42,355 bases of DNA, from NCBI GenBank assembly GCA_014238285.1, contig JABABK010000009.1, positions 50,958 to 93,312 on the forward strand, given 5' to 3'. The notes beneath the pieces are model-generated. The model was not told where the DNA came from. It was given only the letters and a program-made list of their open reading frames with translations, and did not search any database. How positions within the stretch are numbered: position 1 is the stretch's first letter; each line of letters begins with the position of its first letter. The translations under genes and the position numbers were made by a program. This document shows positions 17,826 to 25,312 of this stretch, piece by piece. The DNA comes from Hellea sp. Lineage in GTDB: Bacteria > Pseudomonadota > Alphaproteobacteria > Caulobacterales > Maricaulaceae.

Positions 17826-20068
17826 TGGGAGCCGTTAAAACCATAGCGCGCCGCACATTCCTGATCGGATCCGCCGCCGTCGCGGGCGGCGCTGCTTTCG
17901 GAGCCTATAAAATCAGTCAACCTTTTGACAATCCTCTCGAAGCCAATCTGGAAAACGGCGAATTTGCATTAGGTGACTACATCCTCATCGATGAAAGCGG
18001 TGTCACCATCATCACGCCTAAAGGCGAAATGGGTCAGGGCGTTCAAACCACTTGGGCCGCCATGGTCGCCGAAGAGCTCGATATAAGTTGGGAAGACGTC
18101 AAGATCGATCACGGTCCTGCCTCCAAAGCCTACTACAATGAAGCCGTGCTAGAAGAAGGCCTACCTATCTCCTCCCTGGAAAACAGCGGCGCAGCGAAAT
18201 TCATGCGTAAAAACATCGTCCCTATCGTCGCCAAAGCCATGACAATGGTCACAACCGGCGGATCGTCCTCTACAGCCGATGGATATGTGAAAATGCGGGC
18301 AGCAGGCGCTACGGCAAGAGAAGCCCTCAAACTAGCCGCCGCCAAACAGCTCGGCGTCAAAGCTTCAACCCTTAAAACACACGGCGGTCATGTCATTGCG
18401 TCGGATGGCACAAAGCTATCTTACGGCTCACTCGCCGAAAACTCCGCCAAAGTAAAACTGCCAAAGAACATCAAATTAAAACCTCGATCTGAATGGCGCT
18501 TACTTGGAACGTCTCTGCCGCGTCTTGATATGAAAGAAAAGGTTACTGGCACCGCTATGTTTGCACCAGACATTCGCTTGCCAGGTATGAAATTCGCGAC
18601 CGTCAAAACCAATCCTCATCTTGGCGGAAAAATGAATGGCTATGACGCTTTTAAAGCCGAAAAGGTCAAAGGTGTTGAAAAAATCGTTCCTATGGATAAT
18701 GGCGTCATCGTCATCGCCAATAATACTTGGACAGCCTTTAAAGCCGCCGATCTCATATCATTTGATTGGGCCAAGTCAGATTATCCAGATCAAATGGAAG
18801 AACATTACGCTGTGGTCAACGCTGCCTTTGATAAAGACTTTGATAGCCGGCAACTTGATAACGGTAATGTCGAACAAGCCTTCTCGGACGCAGACGAAAT
18901 CATTGAGGGCGAATATCGCGTGCCTTATCTGGCTCATGCCTGTATGGAGCCAGTCAATGCAACGGCTCTGTTAAAAGATGGAAGACTTGATTTATGGGCT
19001 GGCAACCAAGCGGCGACAGACCAGCAAACTATCGCTATGTCTTTAACAGGCCTGACGGCAGAAAATGTCCACATCCATACCCAATATATGGGCGGTGGGT
19101 TTGGCCGAAAATCCGAAGTCGATTTTTCAGAATACGCTGTCAGAGCTGCCAAAGCCTTGGAAGGCACGCCTGTCCACGTCATGTGGAGCCGCGAAGAAGA
19201 CATGACTCATGATTTTTATCGCCCTATCGCCATGGGCCGCTTTAAGGCCTCCGCTAAAGGCGGAAAACCTTATGCCTTTGATATGAAAGTTGCCTGTCCT
19301 TCTATTATGGATTCAGGCGCCAAACGCGGCGGCCCATCCATACCCGGCTCTGACATGACCAATGCCATGACAATATGGGATCAGCCTTATGGAATCCCGA
19401 ATTACCGAACAAGTGCCTACCGCACTGATCCTCTTTTACCTATCGGAGCCTGGCGCTCTGTGGGCGGAACTCAAAACGCATTCTTCCAAGAAAGCATGAT
19501 CGATGAACTCGCCCATCATGCTGGGCTAGACCCTTTGGAAATGCGCCTTGACCTTATGAACAATGATGTCTGCAAAAAAGTTCTGGAATCAGTTGCTGAG
19601 ATGTCAGGCTGGGGTCGAAAACTGCCTGAAGACCACGCTATGGGCTGTGCTTTTGCTTTAGCCTTTGGCGTTCCGACGGCTGAAGTGGTCGAGATCAAAC
19701 AAACCGCTGACGGGATTAAGATCATAAATGCCTGGGCGACTGTTGATGTTGGCATCCCGCTGGATCCTCGCAATATTGAAGCTCAGGTCTTTGGTGGGTT
19801 AAACTACGGCCTCGCCGCCGCTATGATGGGCGAAATCAGTGTTGAAGACGGAAAAATCGTCCAGACTAATTTTCACGACTATGATAGCCTGCGCATGTAT
19901 CAAGCCCCGAATGTTGAGGTGAAAATATTAGATAATGGTGAGCATATTCGCGGTATCGGCGAACCAGGTACGCCGCCAGCCGCGCCCGCACTAGGCAATG
20001 CCATCTTTGCCTTAACTGGACAAAGATTGCGCGAACTGCCATTTAATAAATTCGTCGCTTTTGCATAG
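17825..20068 (+). CDS. iorB: Molybdenum hydroxylase large subunit with Tat signal (isoquinoline 1-oxidoreductase beta type)
   Basis: The 747-residue protein begins with a Tat signal, ARRTFLIG (residues 8-15) then a hydrophobic Ala/Gly stretch, so the folded enzyme is periplasmic. Molybdopterin-binding segments include YMGGGFGRKSEVDF and GAWRSVGGTQNA. The base-catalyst Glu lies at about residue 713 in GIGEPGTPP. MCD-form molybdenum cofactor is expected, consistent with the nearby mocA and xdhC. Known relatives hydroxylate N-heterocycles or aldehydes; the true substrate is unknown. There is no FAD-domain gene, so electrons must leave through iorA to another carrier, plausibly the next gene. Confidence 0.92.
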   Translation: MGAVKTIARRTFLIGSAAVAGGAAFGAYKISQPFDNPLEANLENGEFALGDYILIDESGVTIITPKGEMGQGVQTTWAAMVAEELDISWEDVKIDHGPASKAYYNEAVLEEGLPISSLENSGAAKFMRKNIVPIVAKAMTMVTTGGSSSTADGYVKMRAAGATAREALKLAAAKQLGVKASTLKTHGGHVIASDGTKLSYGSLAENSAKVKLPKNIKLKPRSEWRLLGTSLPRLDMKEKVTGTAMFAPDIRLPGMKFATVKTNPHLGGKMNGYDAFKAEKVKGVEKIVPMDNGVIVIANNTWTAFKAADLISFDWAKSDYPDQMEEHYAVVNAAFDKDFDSRQLDNGNVEQAFSDADEIIEGEYRVPYLAHACMEPVNATALLKDGRLDLWAGNQAATDQQTIAMSLTGLTAENVHIHTQYMGGGFGRKSEVDFSEYAVRAAKALEGTPVHVMWSREEDMTHDFYRPIAMGRFKASAKGGKPYAFDMKVACPSIMDSGAKRGGPSIPGSDMTNAMTIWDQPYGIPNYRTSAYRTDPLLPIGAWRSVGGTQNAFFQESMIDELAHHAGLDPLEMRLDLMNNDVCKKVLESVAEMSGWGRKLPEDHAMGCAFALAFGVPTAEVVEIKQTADGIKIINAWATVDVGIPLDPRNIEAQVFGGLNYGLAAAMMGEISVEDGKIVQTNFHDYDSLRMYQAPNVEVKILDNGEHIRGIGEPGTPPAAPALGNAIFALTGQRLRELPFNKFVAFA

Positions 20069-20078
20069 GGACTATCTG

Positions 20079-20729
20079 ATGAAATTTCCTATTCTTTCCG
20101 TCGCACTATTATCCATTAGCCTAGCAAGCCTCACCTTCGCCGCTGAAAGCTCCGCGCCTATTGCTGACATTAATCCACCTGCTAGCGCCACTGTCGCTGA
20201 AGGCCTTGAAGCATTTTCGCGTATCTTTGAGGTCACGAGTCATCCACGCTGTGCCAATTGTCACGTGGGTGAAGACAATAGACCGCGCTGGTCCGGACCG
20301 TCATACGCCCCCTTCCCTCCGGGACAGGACTGGCGCTATCACGGCATGAATATCAATGCAGGCGATAGCCGGATCGGCGTCGAAACCATGCCATGTTCAG
20401 CCTGTCACCAGACCACGCCAGATCTTGAGAGCAAACCCCATACCCCGCCCCATTTCGGCATTGATTGGCAATTAGCGCCTGCCCAATTTGAATGGTTTGG
20501 AAAATCGCCCAGTGAAATCTGCGCGCAGCTCAAAGACCCTACCCGCAACGGCGCAAGAGATTGGCAAGGTCTCGCCCATCATCTGGTGGATGATGCCGGA
20601 CACCGCGGCCCTGTTCTATGGGGCTGGAATCCCAGCGGCAACCGCGAGGCTGCGCCGTATAGCCTTCAACAACATGTAGACGATATAACCATATGGGGTG
20701 TTGCTGGACAGCCTTGCCCAGCCGAGTAA
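20079..20729 (+). CDS. Periplasmic cytochrome c-like protein with two CxxCH motifs
   Basis: I use the ATG at 20079 with AGGGA upstream, giving a signal peptide (LSVALLSISLASLTFAA); an upstream in-frame start would overlap iorB. The 216-residue product has CANCH (58-62) and CSACH (106-110), so two c-type hemes are likely. Conserved-looking HGMNINAGDSRIG and DWQGLAHHLVDD may supply distal ligands. It starts 10 bases after iorB and is the obvious electron acceptor for the FAD-less hydroxylase. The heme count is read from motifs; the redox role is inferred from position. Confidence 0.85.
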   Translation: MKFPILSVALLSISLASLTFAAESSAPIADINPPASATVAEGLEAFSRIFEVTSHPRCANCHVGEDNRPRWSGPSYAPFPPGQDWRYHGMNINAGDSRIGVETMPCSACHQTTPDLESKPHTPPHFGIDWQLAPAQFEWFGKSPSEICAQLKDPTRNGARDWQGLAHHLVDDAGHRGPVLWGWNPSGNREAAPYSLQQHVDDITIWGVAGQPCPAE

Positions 20730-20741
20730 TAAAGTTATACT
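20714..20741 (+). promoter_or_regulatory. Possible internal promoter before the Moco maturation genes
   Basis: TTGCCC (20714-20719) and TATACT (20736-20741) stand 16 bases apart at the end of the cytochrome gene. The -10 box is good and the -35 box is weak. It could give separate expression of the downstream xdhC/mocA genes. Confidence 0.3.
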
Positions 20742-20781
20742 GAATTAAACAGGCTACAATGAAAATCAACGGGAGCACGAC

Positions 20782-21117
20782 ATGACGCAGAATTACGAAA
20801 GAGCCGGACTATTTGTAATGATATCAGGCCTCTTACATCTACCCATTTTTCTTTACACTGGGTTTGCTGGCGCGGGCGTTGCCATGCTTATCATTGGTAT
20901 TTTATGGATAGTCATCGGACAAACATTGAGAAACAAAAATCCTAGATGGCTCGCATGGCTAACGTATCTTCTAATGCTAGGCGGTATTCTTGTTGCACTT
21001 ATAGGCATGGGCTCAGGAACGTTGCCATTTATATGGGCTCTTGGTATTTTCCTAGCTGACGTTTTGGCGGCGTTTTTCCTCTTCAAAGTTCTTTGGGCCG
21101 ATAAAATCATAGCATAG
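20782..21117 (+). CDS. Small integral membrane protein in the molybdenum locus
   Basis: The 111-residue protein consists of about four hydrophobic segments (residues about 9-28, 30-47, 58-77 and 80-105) joined by short loops, with a basic RNKNPRW loop. I do not recognise a family. GGGAG about 7 bases before the ATG supports the start. It lies between the cytochrome and xdhC, and the xdhC start is only 2 bases after its stop, so the two are probably co-translated. A membrane anchor or quinone-linked role for the hydroxylase is possible but speculative. Confidence 0.75.
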   Translation: MTQNYERAGLFVMISGLLHLPIFLYTGFAGAGVAMLIIGILWIVIGQTLRNKNPRWLAWLTYLLMLGGILVALIGMGSGTLPFIWALGIFLADVLAAFFLFKVLWADKIIA

Positions 21118-21119
21118 CT

Positions 21120-21980
21120 TTGCCAAACGACAGTCATCCTCAGGATATATTAGAAAATATCGCCGCCTTTCGCGGCGATATTGCTTTGGTGATTGTCACA
21201 GACATTAATGGCGGGACCCTACGGGCTAAAGGCGCGGTTATGGCTGTAACGCCAGACAATGCTTTCGGCTATATTTCCGCTGGCTGTGTCGACGGGGATA
21301 TCATCTTCCAAGCTAGAGCTGCGCTCGAAGATGGAAATATCCGCAATCTGGTTTACGGTGAAGGATCACCATTTAAAGATATTACACTCCCATGCGGCGG
21401 CACAATAAATATCAAAGTGGTCCCAAATCCTGATAAGAAAATCATCGATCAGGCCGCAAATAAATTAGCTTCCCGCCAAACAGTAGAGCTGCAACTAGAC
21501 AATTTTGCTTTCAAATACTCACCCAAAATCAGGCTTAGGATTACAGGTCGCAGCGCGCCCTTTACAGCCCTTGCCAATCTTGCCCTAACCAGTGGTTTTG
21601 AAATTGTTGGCCAAAGTCCTGATCCAGAACTGACGCAAGATAACTTTACCGAATTCGACCACCTAACCAATCCGAACGCATTACCTCTAATGCGAGATGA
21701 CCCTTGGACGGCTGTTGTCTTCTTATTCCATGATCATGCTTGGGAACCAGCCTTACTGAAACAGGCTCTTGAAGGTGATAGTTTCTATATTGGCGCAATG
21801 GGAAGTCCTCAGACGCACTCCAACCGCATTGAGACTTTGACAGCAATGGGTATTGAAAATTCGGATCGTATTAGAGGTCCCATCGGCCTCATCGCCACCA
21901 TGCGTGACGCGCAAATGCTGGCCGTATCTATTCTTGCCGAAATTATTGATACAGCTCAAACGGCGGGACGCCTATCATGA
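21120..21980 (+). CDS. xdhC: XdhC family molybdenum hydroxylase maturation factor
   Basis: The 286-residue protein shows the XdhC/CoxI layout: an N-terminal domain with GGTLRAKGAVMAV and a Cys-containing ISAGCVDGDI loop, a LPCGGTINI segment, and a C-terminal Rossmann-like domain ending YIGAMGSPQTHSNR and GPIGLIATMRDAQMLAVSILAEI. XdhC binds molybdenum cofactor, helps its sulfuration and inserts it into xanthine-dehydrogenase-type enzymes. The apparent start is TTG at 21120, 2 bases after the membrane-protein stop, without a strong SD. Its end overlaps mocA by ATGA. Confidence 0.9.
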   Translation: MPNDSHPQDILENIAAFRGDIALVIVTDINGGTLRAKGAVMAVTPDNAFGYISAGCVDGDIIFQARAALEDGNIRNLVYGEGSPFKDITLPCGGTINIKVVPNPDKKIIDQAANKLASRQTVELQLDNFAFKYSPKIRLRITGRSAPFTALANLALTSGFEIVGQSPDPELTQDNFTEFDHLTNPNALPLMRDDPWTAVVFLFHDHAWEPALLKQALEGDSFYIGAMGSPQTHSNRIETLTAMGIENSDRIRGPIGLIATMRDAQMLAVSILAEIIDTAQTAGRLS

Positions 21981-22537
21981 CAATAGCTTGTCTCGTCCTT
22001 GCTAGCGGCCTATCCCGAAGATTTGGTGATGAAGACAAATTATTAGCCGATCTAAATGGCCAAACCCTGCTAGCTTATTGCCTCGATACAGCCGCTTCTG
22101 TCCCATTTGATGGAAGGTTCGTTGTAACCGCAGACGATGGACGCGCCGAACTTGCCAAAGCGCGCAGCTTTAATGTCATCCAAAATCAAAACCCAGAAGA
22201 CGGTATGGGGGCATCTCTAACCTGCGGCGTTCGCCACATTCTCGATGCTGAATATGATGAAGTCTGCGTCCTGCTTGGCGATATGCCTTTCGTGACACCG
22301 CAATATATCAAAAAATTGATCAAAGGCTCGGCAAGATTTGACGTGACCTATAGTCAAAATGAAGACCGCCTTATGCCGCCCGCCATTTTCAAAGGGCAGG
22401 TTCTGCAATCTCTAACACAGTTGAGCGGAGATAAAGGCGCGCAAAGCCTTGATCTATCTCGCTATAATATTGGTCACGTAGAATTGCCAGATGAGATGGC
22501 CCGCGATATGGACGAGCCACATGATTTTGAAATTTAA
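21977..22537 (+). CDS. mocA: MocA-type molybdenum cofactor cytidylyltransferase
   Basis: The 186-residue protein is a MobA/MocA nucleotidyltransferase: LVLASGLSRRFGDEDKLLADLNG is the NTP-binding N-terminus, with NPEDGMGASLTCGV and LLGDMPFVTP as further family motifs. MocA attaches CMP to molybdopterin, making the MCD cofactor used by xanthine-dehydrogenase-family enzymes such as iorAB. Pairing with xdhC by a 4-base ATGA overlap supports MocA rather than the GMP-adding MobA. A 147-base gap holding a palindromic element follows. Confidence 0.9.
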   Translation: MTIACLVLASGLSRRFGDEDKLLADLNGQTLLAYCLDTAASVPFDGRFVVTADDGRAELAKARSFNVIQNQNPEDGMGASLTCGVRHILDAEYDEVCVLLGDMPFVTPQYIKKLIKGSARFDVTYSQNEDRLMPPAIFKGQVLQSLTQLSGDKGAQSLDLSRYNIGHVELPDEMARDMDEPHDFEI

Positions 22538-22561
22538 ATATGGACTCTTTTTGTCACCGAT

Positions 22562-22653
22562 CCTTCGTCAGGGTCAGGATGAGGGAAATGGTGAAGGGGA
22601 ATATTCAAAACCTACCCATACCCCACTATACCTCATCCTGAGCTTGACGAAGG
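22562..22653. repeat. Long imperfect inverted repeat (intergenic palindromic element)
   Basis: The arm at 22562-22584 is the reverse complement of the arm at 22631-22653 over 23 bases with two mismatches, around a 46-base loop. Each arm reads as CCTTCGTCA-3 bases-TCAGGATGAGG on one strand. A closely similar dispersed intergenic repeat is, to my memory, common in alphaproteobacteria. It fills most of the gap between mocA and the TSUP gene and would form a strong hairpin in the mRNA. Confidence 0.8.
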
Positions 22654-22684
22654 ATGGCGGCCACACATCCGCCAATATCCTGCA

Positions 22685-23452
22685 ATGACAACCAAACTCA
22701 CCCTCACCATACTCTTCTTCATCACGGCAGCGCTTTATGCCAGTGTCGGGTTTGGTGGCGGCTCGACCTATAATGCGCTTTTGGTCATGGCAGATACAGA
22801 TACGATTGTTCAGCCGCTTATCGCCCTGGCCTGTAACATCATCGTCGTCAGCGGAAATGTAGTGCGCTATTACCGGGCAAAGCTACTGACCTTCCGGCGC
22901 TATATTCCCCTAATCATATTATCCGTCCCTATGGCTCTACTCGGCGGGAGCCTGCCTATATCCCGCAAACTATTTATGGGGCTTCTCGCTATTGCTTTAA
23001 TATTCGCCGGGGCGCGCCTGCTCTGGAGTTCATGGCGTGAAGACGCGCGGACGGACGGTACGCCGCGCCTCGGTCCAATTCCAACCGCGCTTATTGGCGG
23101 CGGCGTTGGGTTTTACGCGGGGCTAGTGGGTATTGGCGGCGGTATATTCCTAGCGCCCGTTTTACATTTCGCGCGCTGGGGCAGCGCCAAGGCCATCGCT
23201 GCTGCCTGTAGTGTTTTCATTTTGGTCAATTCAATTGCTGGCGTCATAGGTCAAAGCAGTAAACTGGCCGATATGGGACAGCTTGAAATGGCCCTTCCTT
23301 ATTGGCCGCTTCTTCCTGCGGTCTTCCTTGGCGGCCTAATTGGCAACTATATGGGCGTTTTCAAACTATCTGAACTATGGATAAAACGACTGACAGCCAT
23401 TTTAATTCTTTATGTGGCTTTACGTCTGACCCTCAAATGGTTCACATTATAA
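22685..23452 (+). CDS. TSUP family permease (TauE/SafE-like)
   Basis: The 255-residue protein has about seven to eight hydrophobic helices and the duplicated glycine-rich signature of TSUP transporters: ASVGFGGGSTYNALL near residue 20 and GLVGIGGGIFLAPVL near 150. TSUP permeases move sulfite, thiosulfate, sulfonates or related anions. It stands between mocA and moaD, with a 3-base gap to moaD, so it belongs to the molybdenum operon. A role in supplying or removing a sulfur compound or oxyanion for cofactor synthesis is possible but unproven. No SD is evident. Confidence 0.9.
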   Translation: MTTKLTLTILFFITAALYASVGFGGGSTYNALLVMADTDTIVQPLIALACNIIVVSGNVVRYYRAKLLTFRRYIPLIILSVPMALLGGSLPISRKLFMGLLAIALIFAGARLLWSSWREDARTDGTPRLGPIPTALIGGGVGFYAGLVGIGGGIFLAPVLHFARWGSAKAIAAACSVFILVNSIAGVIGQSSKLADMGQLEMALPYWPLLPAVFLGGLIGNYMGVFKLSELWIKRLTAILILYVALRLTLKWFTL

Positions 23453-23455
23453 GCC

Positions 23456-23704
23456 ATGACCAAAATCGTATTCTTAGGTAAGCTTAAAGACAGCGCAGGT
23501 ACTGCCGAGCGCGAAGTCAAACTGCCTGCCATATCAACGCCCGAAGAGCTTATCGCCTTTATTGCAGGTGACAATGAAGCTTTAGCAAAGCAGCTTTCTG
23601 AGCCTTCCGTTCGAATCATCATCAACAAATCCATACTCCCAGATAGAGTTTTGCCAGAAGCCATGGACGAAGTCGCCTTCATGCCGCCTCTATCAGGCGG
23701 GTAG
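23456..23704 (+). CDS. moaD: Molybdopterin synthase small subunit MoaD
   Basis: The 82-residue beta-grasp protein begins TKIVFLGKLKDSAG and ends MPPLSGG, the double glycine that is thiocarboxylated and delivers sulfur to precursor Z. The length and end match MoaD. It starts 3 bases after the TSUP gene and is followed by moaE after 4 bases; MoaD and MoaE form the cytoplasmic molybdopterin synthase. Confidence 0.93.
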   Translation: MTKIVFLGKLKDSAGTAEREVKLPAISTPEELIAFIAGDNEALAKQLSEPSVRIIINKSILPDRVLPEAMDEVAFMPPLSGG

Positions 23705-23708
23705 CAGC

Positions 23709-24173
23709 ATGATCTTTGTTCAATCCGAAACTTTTAATCCCGGCGAAGCTCTTAACAGTTTTATGGCAGGCCGTACGGAGGAAGGCGCGGTTGTCTCTTT
23801 TACAGGCCATGTCCGCAATTCTGGCGATAATGACAACGTCACGGCCCTCGAGCTAGAACATTATCCCGTATATACAGAAACCGAAATTGCAAAAATCGAA
23901 ACCAAAGCCCACGCCCGCTGGATTGGGATAGACTGTTTAATCATTCACCGTTTTGGCAAAATGTTTCCGGGCGAACCCATAGTATTTGTCGCGGTTTGCA
24001 GCGCTCATCGTAGCCAAGCCTTCGAGGCCGCTAGTTTTCTAATGGATTATCTAAAAACCAACGCCCCCTTCTGGAAAAAAGAAATCAGAGGCGATAAGGA
24101 AGTCTGGGTCGAACCTAAAGATAGCGATTACGCTTCTCGTGAAAACTGGGCACAAAAGGATTGGGATACTTAA
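23709..24173 (+). CDS. moaE: Molybdopterin synthase catalytic subunit MoaE
   Basis: The 154-residue protein shows MoaE hallmarks: GAVVSFTGHVRN, the EHYPVYTE strand, IIHRFGKMFPGEPIVFVAVCSAHRSQAFEA, and PFWKKEI with catalytic lysines. MoaE converts cyclic pyranopterin monophosphate to molybdopterin with sulfur from MoaD. Its TAA is immediately followed by the ATG of moaB, so translation is coupled. It is standard length and shows no oddities. Confidence 0.95.
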   Translation: MIFVQSETFNPGEALNSFMAGRTEEGAVVSFTGHVRNSGDNDNVTALELEHYPVYTETEIAKIETKAHARWIGIDCLIIHRFGKMFPGEPIVFVAVCSAHRSQAFEAASFLMDYLKTNAPFWKKEIRGDKEVWVEPKDSDYASRENWAQKDWDT

Positions 24174-24707
24174 ATGAGCTTTGGCATTGATGAGACTCGG
24201 GATTTTAAATCTATCAACATAGCCGTTCTAACCGTGAGCGACACACGCACGGAAGAAAATGATACATCCGGCGCTTTGCTCGCGAGCCGTATTCTCGAAG
24301 CCGGGCATAATATAGGCGACCGAGCGCTACTTCGCGATGATATCAGCGACATCAGACGACAAGTTAAGGAATGGATCGACAATCCGAAAATCGATGCCAT
24401 TATCTCAACAGGCGGAACGGGCCTAACAGGACGCGATGTTACCGTTGAAGCCGTTACGCCTTTATTTGAAAAAACCATCGACGGATTTTCTGTTATTTTT
24501 CATATGGTCAGTTTTAAAACTGTTGGGCTATCAACGCTACAATCACGCGCTGTGGCCGGCCTCGCTAATTCGACGTTTATTTTCGCGCTTCCCGGTTCCA
24601 ACGGCGCTGTGAAAGATGGCTGGGACAAAGTTATCAAAGCCCAGCTTGATAGCCGTCACCGCCCGTGTAACATGGTCGAATTAATGCCTAGATTAGGTGA
24701 GACGTAA
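24174..24707 (+). CDS. moaB: MoaB/MogA family molybdopterin adenylyltransferase-type protein
   Basis: The 177-residue protein has the MPT-binding signature [23 protein letters not shown] and the C-terminal [33 protein letters not shown] near the N-terminus is typical of MoaB. The family adenylates molybdopterin before metal insertion by MoeA (MogA activity); E. coli MoaB itself is of uncertain need, and with no MogA in the window this gene may do that job. It starts directly after the moaE stop, and moaC starts one base after its own stop. Confidence 0.92.
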   Translation: MSFGIDETRDFKSINIAVLTVSDTRTEENDTSGALLASRILEAGHNIGDRALLRDDISDIRRQVKEWIDNPKIDAIISTGGTGLTGRDVTVEAVTPLFEKTIDGFSVIFHMVSFKTVGLSTLQSRAVAGLANSTFIFALPGSNGAVKDGWDKVIKAQLDSRHRPCNMVELMPRLGET

Positions 24708-24708
24708 A

Positions 24709-25176
24709 ATGAGCAAGCTAACACATTTCGATAATGATGGCCGAGTCAATATGGTTGATGTCGGTGATAAAACTGTCACAGAACGCATCGCGCTCGCCCG
24801 CGGCGAAGTCCATATGTCAGATGAAGCTCATACCCATCTTAAAGCAGGTAAAAACAGAAAAGGCGATGTCCTGACGATTGCCGAAATAGCGGGCATAATG
24901 GGCGCTAAAAAGACATCAGACCTTATTCCGCTCTGCCATCCGCTCCCGCTGACCTCTGTGAAAGTCGAATTATCCATCACAGATAAAGGCGTCGCCGTCA
25001 CGGCCCGGGCCAAAACCAAAGGTCAGACGGGCGTAGAGATGGAAGCGCTCACGGCTGTTTCTGTCGCCTGTCTCACCGTTTATGATATGCTCAAAGCCGT
25101 TGATAAGGGTATGGTCATTACGGGGATAGAGTTATTGGAGAAATCCGGCGGCAAGTCGGGGCTTTACCGGAAATGA
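24709..25176 (+). CDS. moaC: Cyclic pyranopterin monophosphate synthase MoaC
   Basis: I use the ATG at 24709 with AGGTGA upstream (155 residues), one base after the moaB stop. The sequence is near-canonical: [46 protein letters not shown] with the active-site His, and [18 protein letters not shown]. MoaC makes cyclic pyranopterin monophosphate from the MoaA product. The partner moaA is not in this window. A nested palindromic repeat separates it from moeA. Confidence 0.96.
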   Translation: MSKLTHFDNDGRVNMVDVGDKTVTERIALARGEVHMSDEAHTHLKAGKNRKGDVLTIAEIAGIMGAKKTSDLIPLCHPLPLTSVKVELSITDKGVAVTARAKTKGQTGVEMEALTAVSVACLTVYDMLKAVDKGMVITGIELLEKSGGKSGLYRK

Positions 25177-25186
25177 TTATTCCACT

Positions 25187-25301
25187 CCGCTCACCCCGGC
25201 GCAGGCCGGGGCCCACGCATGACTTGAAATTTTATATTGGTAGAAATAATTGGAAATCCGTCTATTTAGGCGTGGATCCCGCTCTACAGCGGGATGAGCG
25301 G
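25187..25301. repeat. Nested palindromic repeat: two hairpins within a larger inverted repeat
   Basis: The left unit (25187-25218) has CCGCTCA, a 7-bp hairpin CCCCGGC-GCAG-GCCGGGG and CCCACGC. The right unit (25270-25301) is its divergent reverse complement: GCGTGG, an 8-bp hairpin ATCCCGCT-CTAC-AGCGGGAT and GAGCGG. The outer arms pair across about 50 A+T-rich bases. The element fills the moaC-moeA gap and ends 11 bases before the moeA ATG. Similar repeats are, from memory, dispersed in alphaproteobacterial genomes. Confidence 0.85.
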
Positions 25302-25312
25302 GAACTTGAAAC

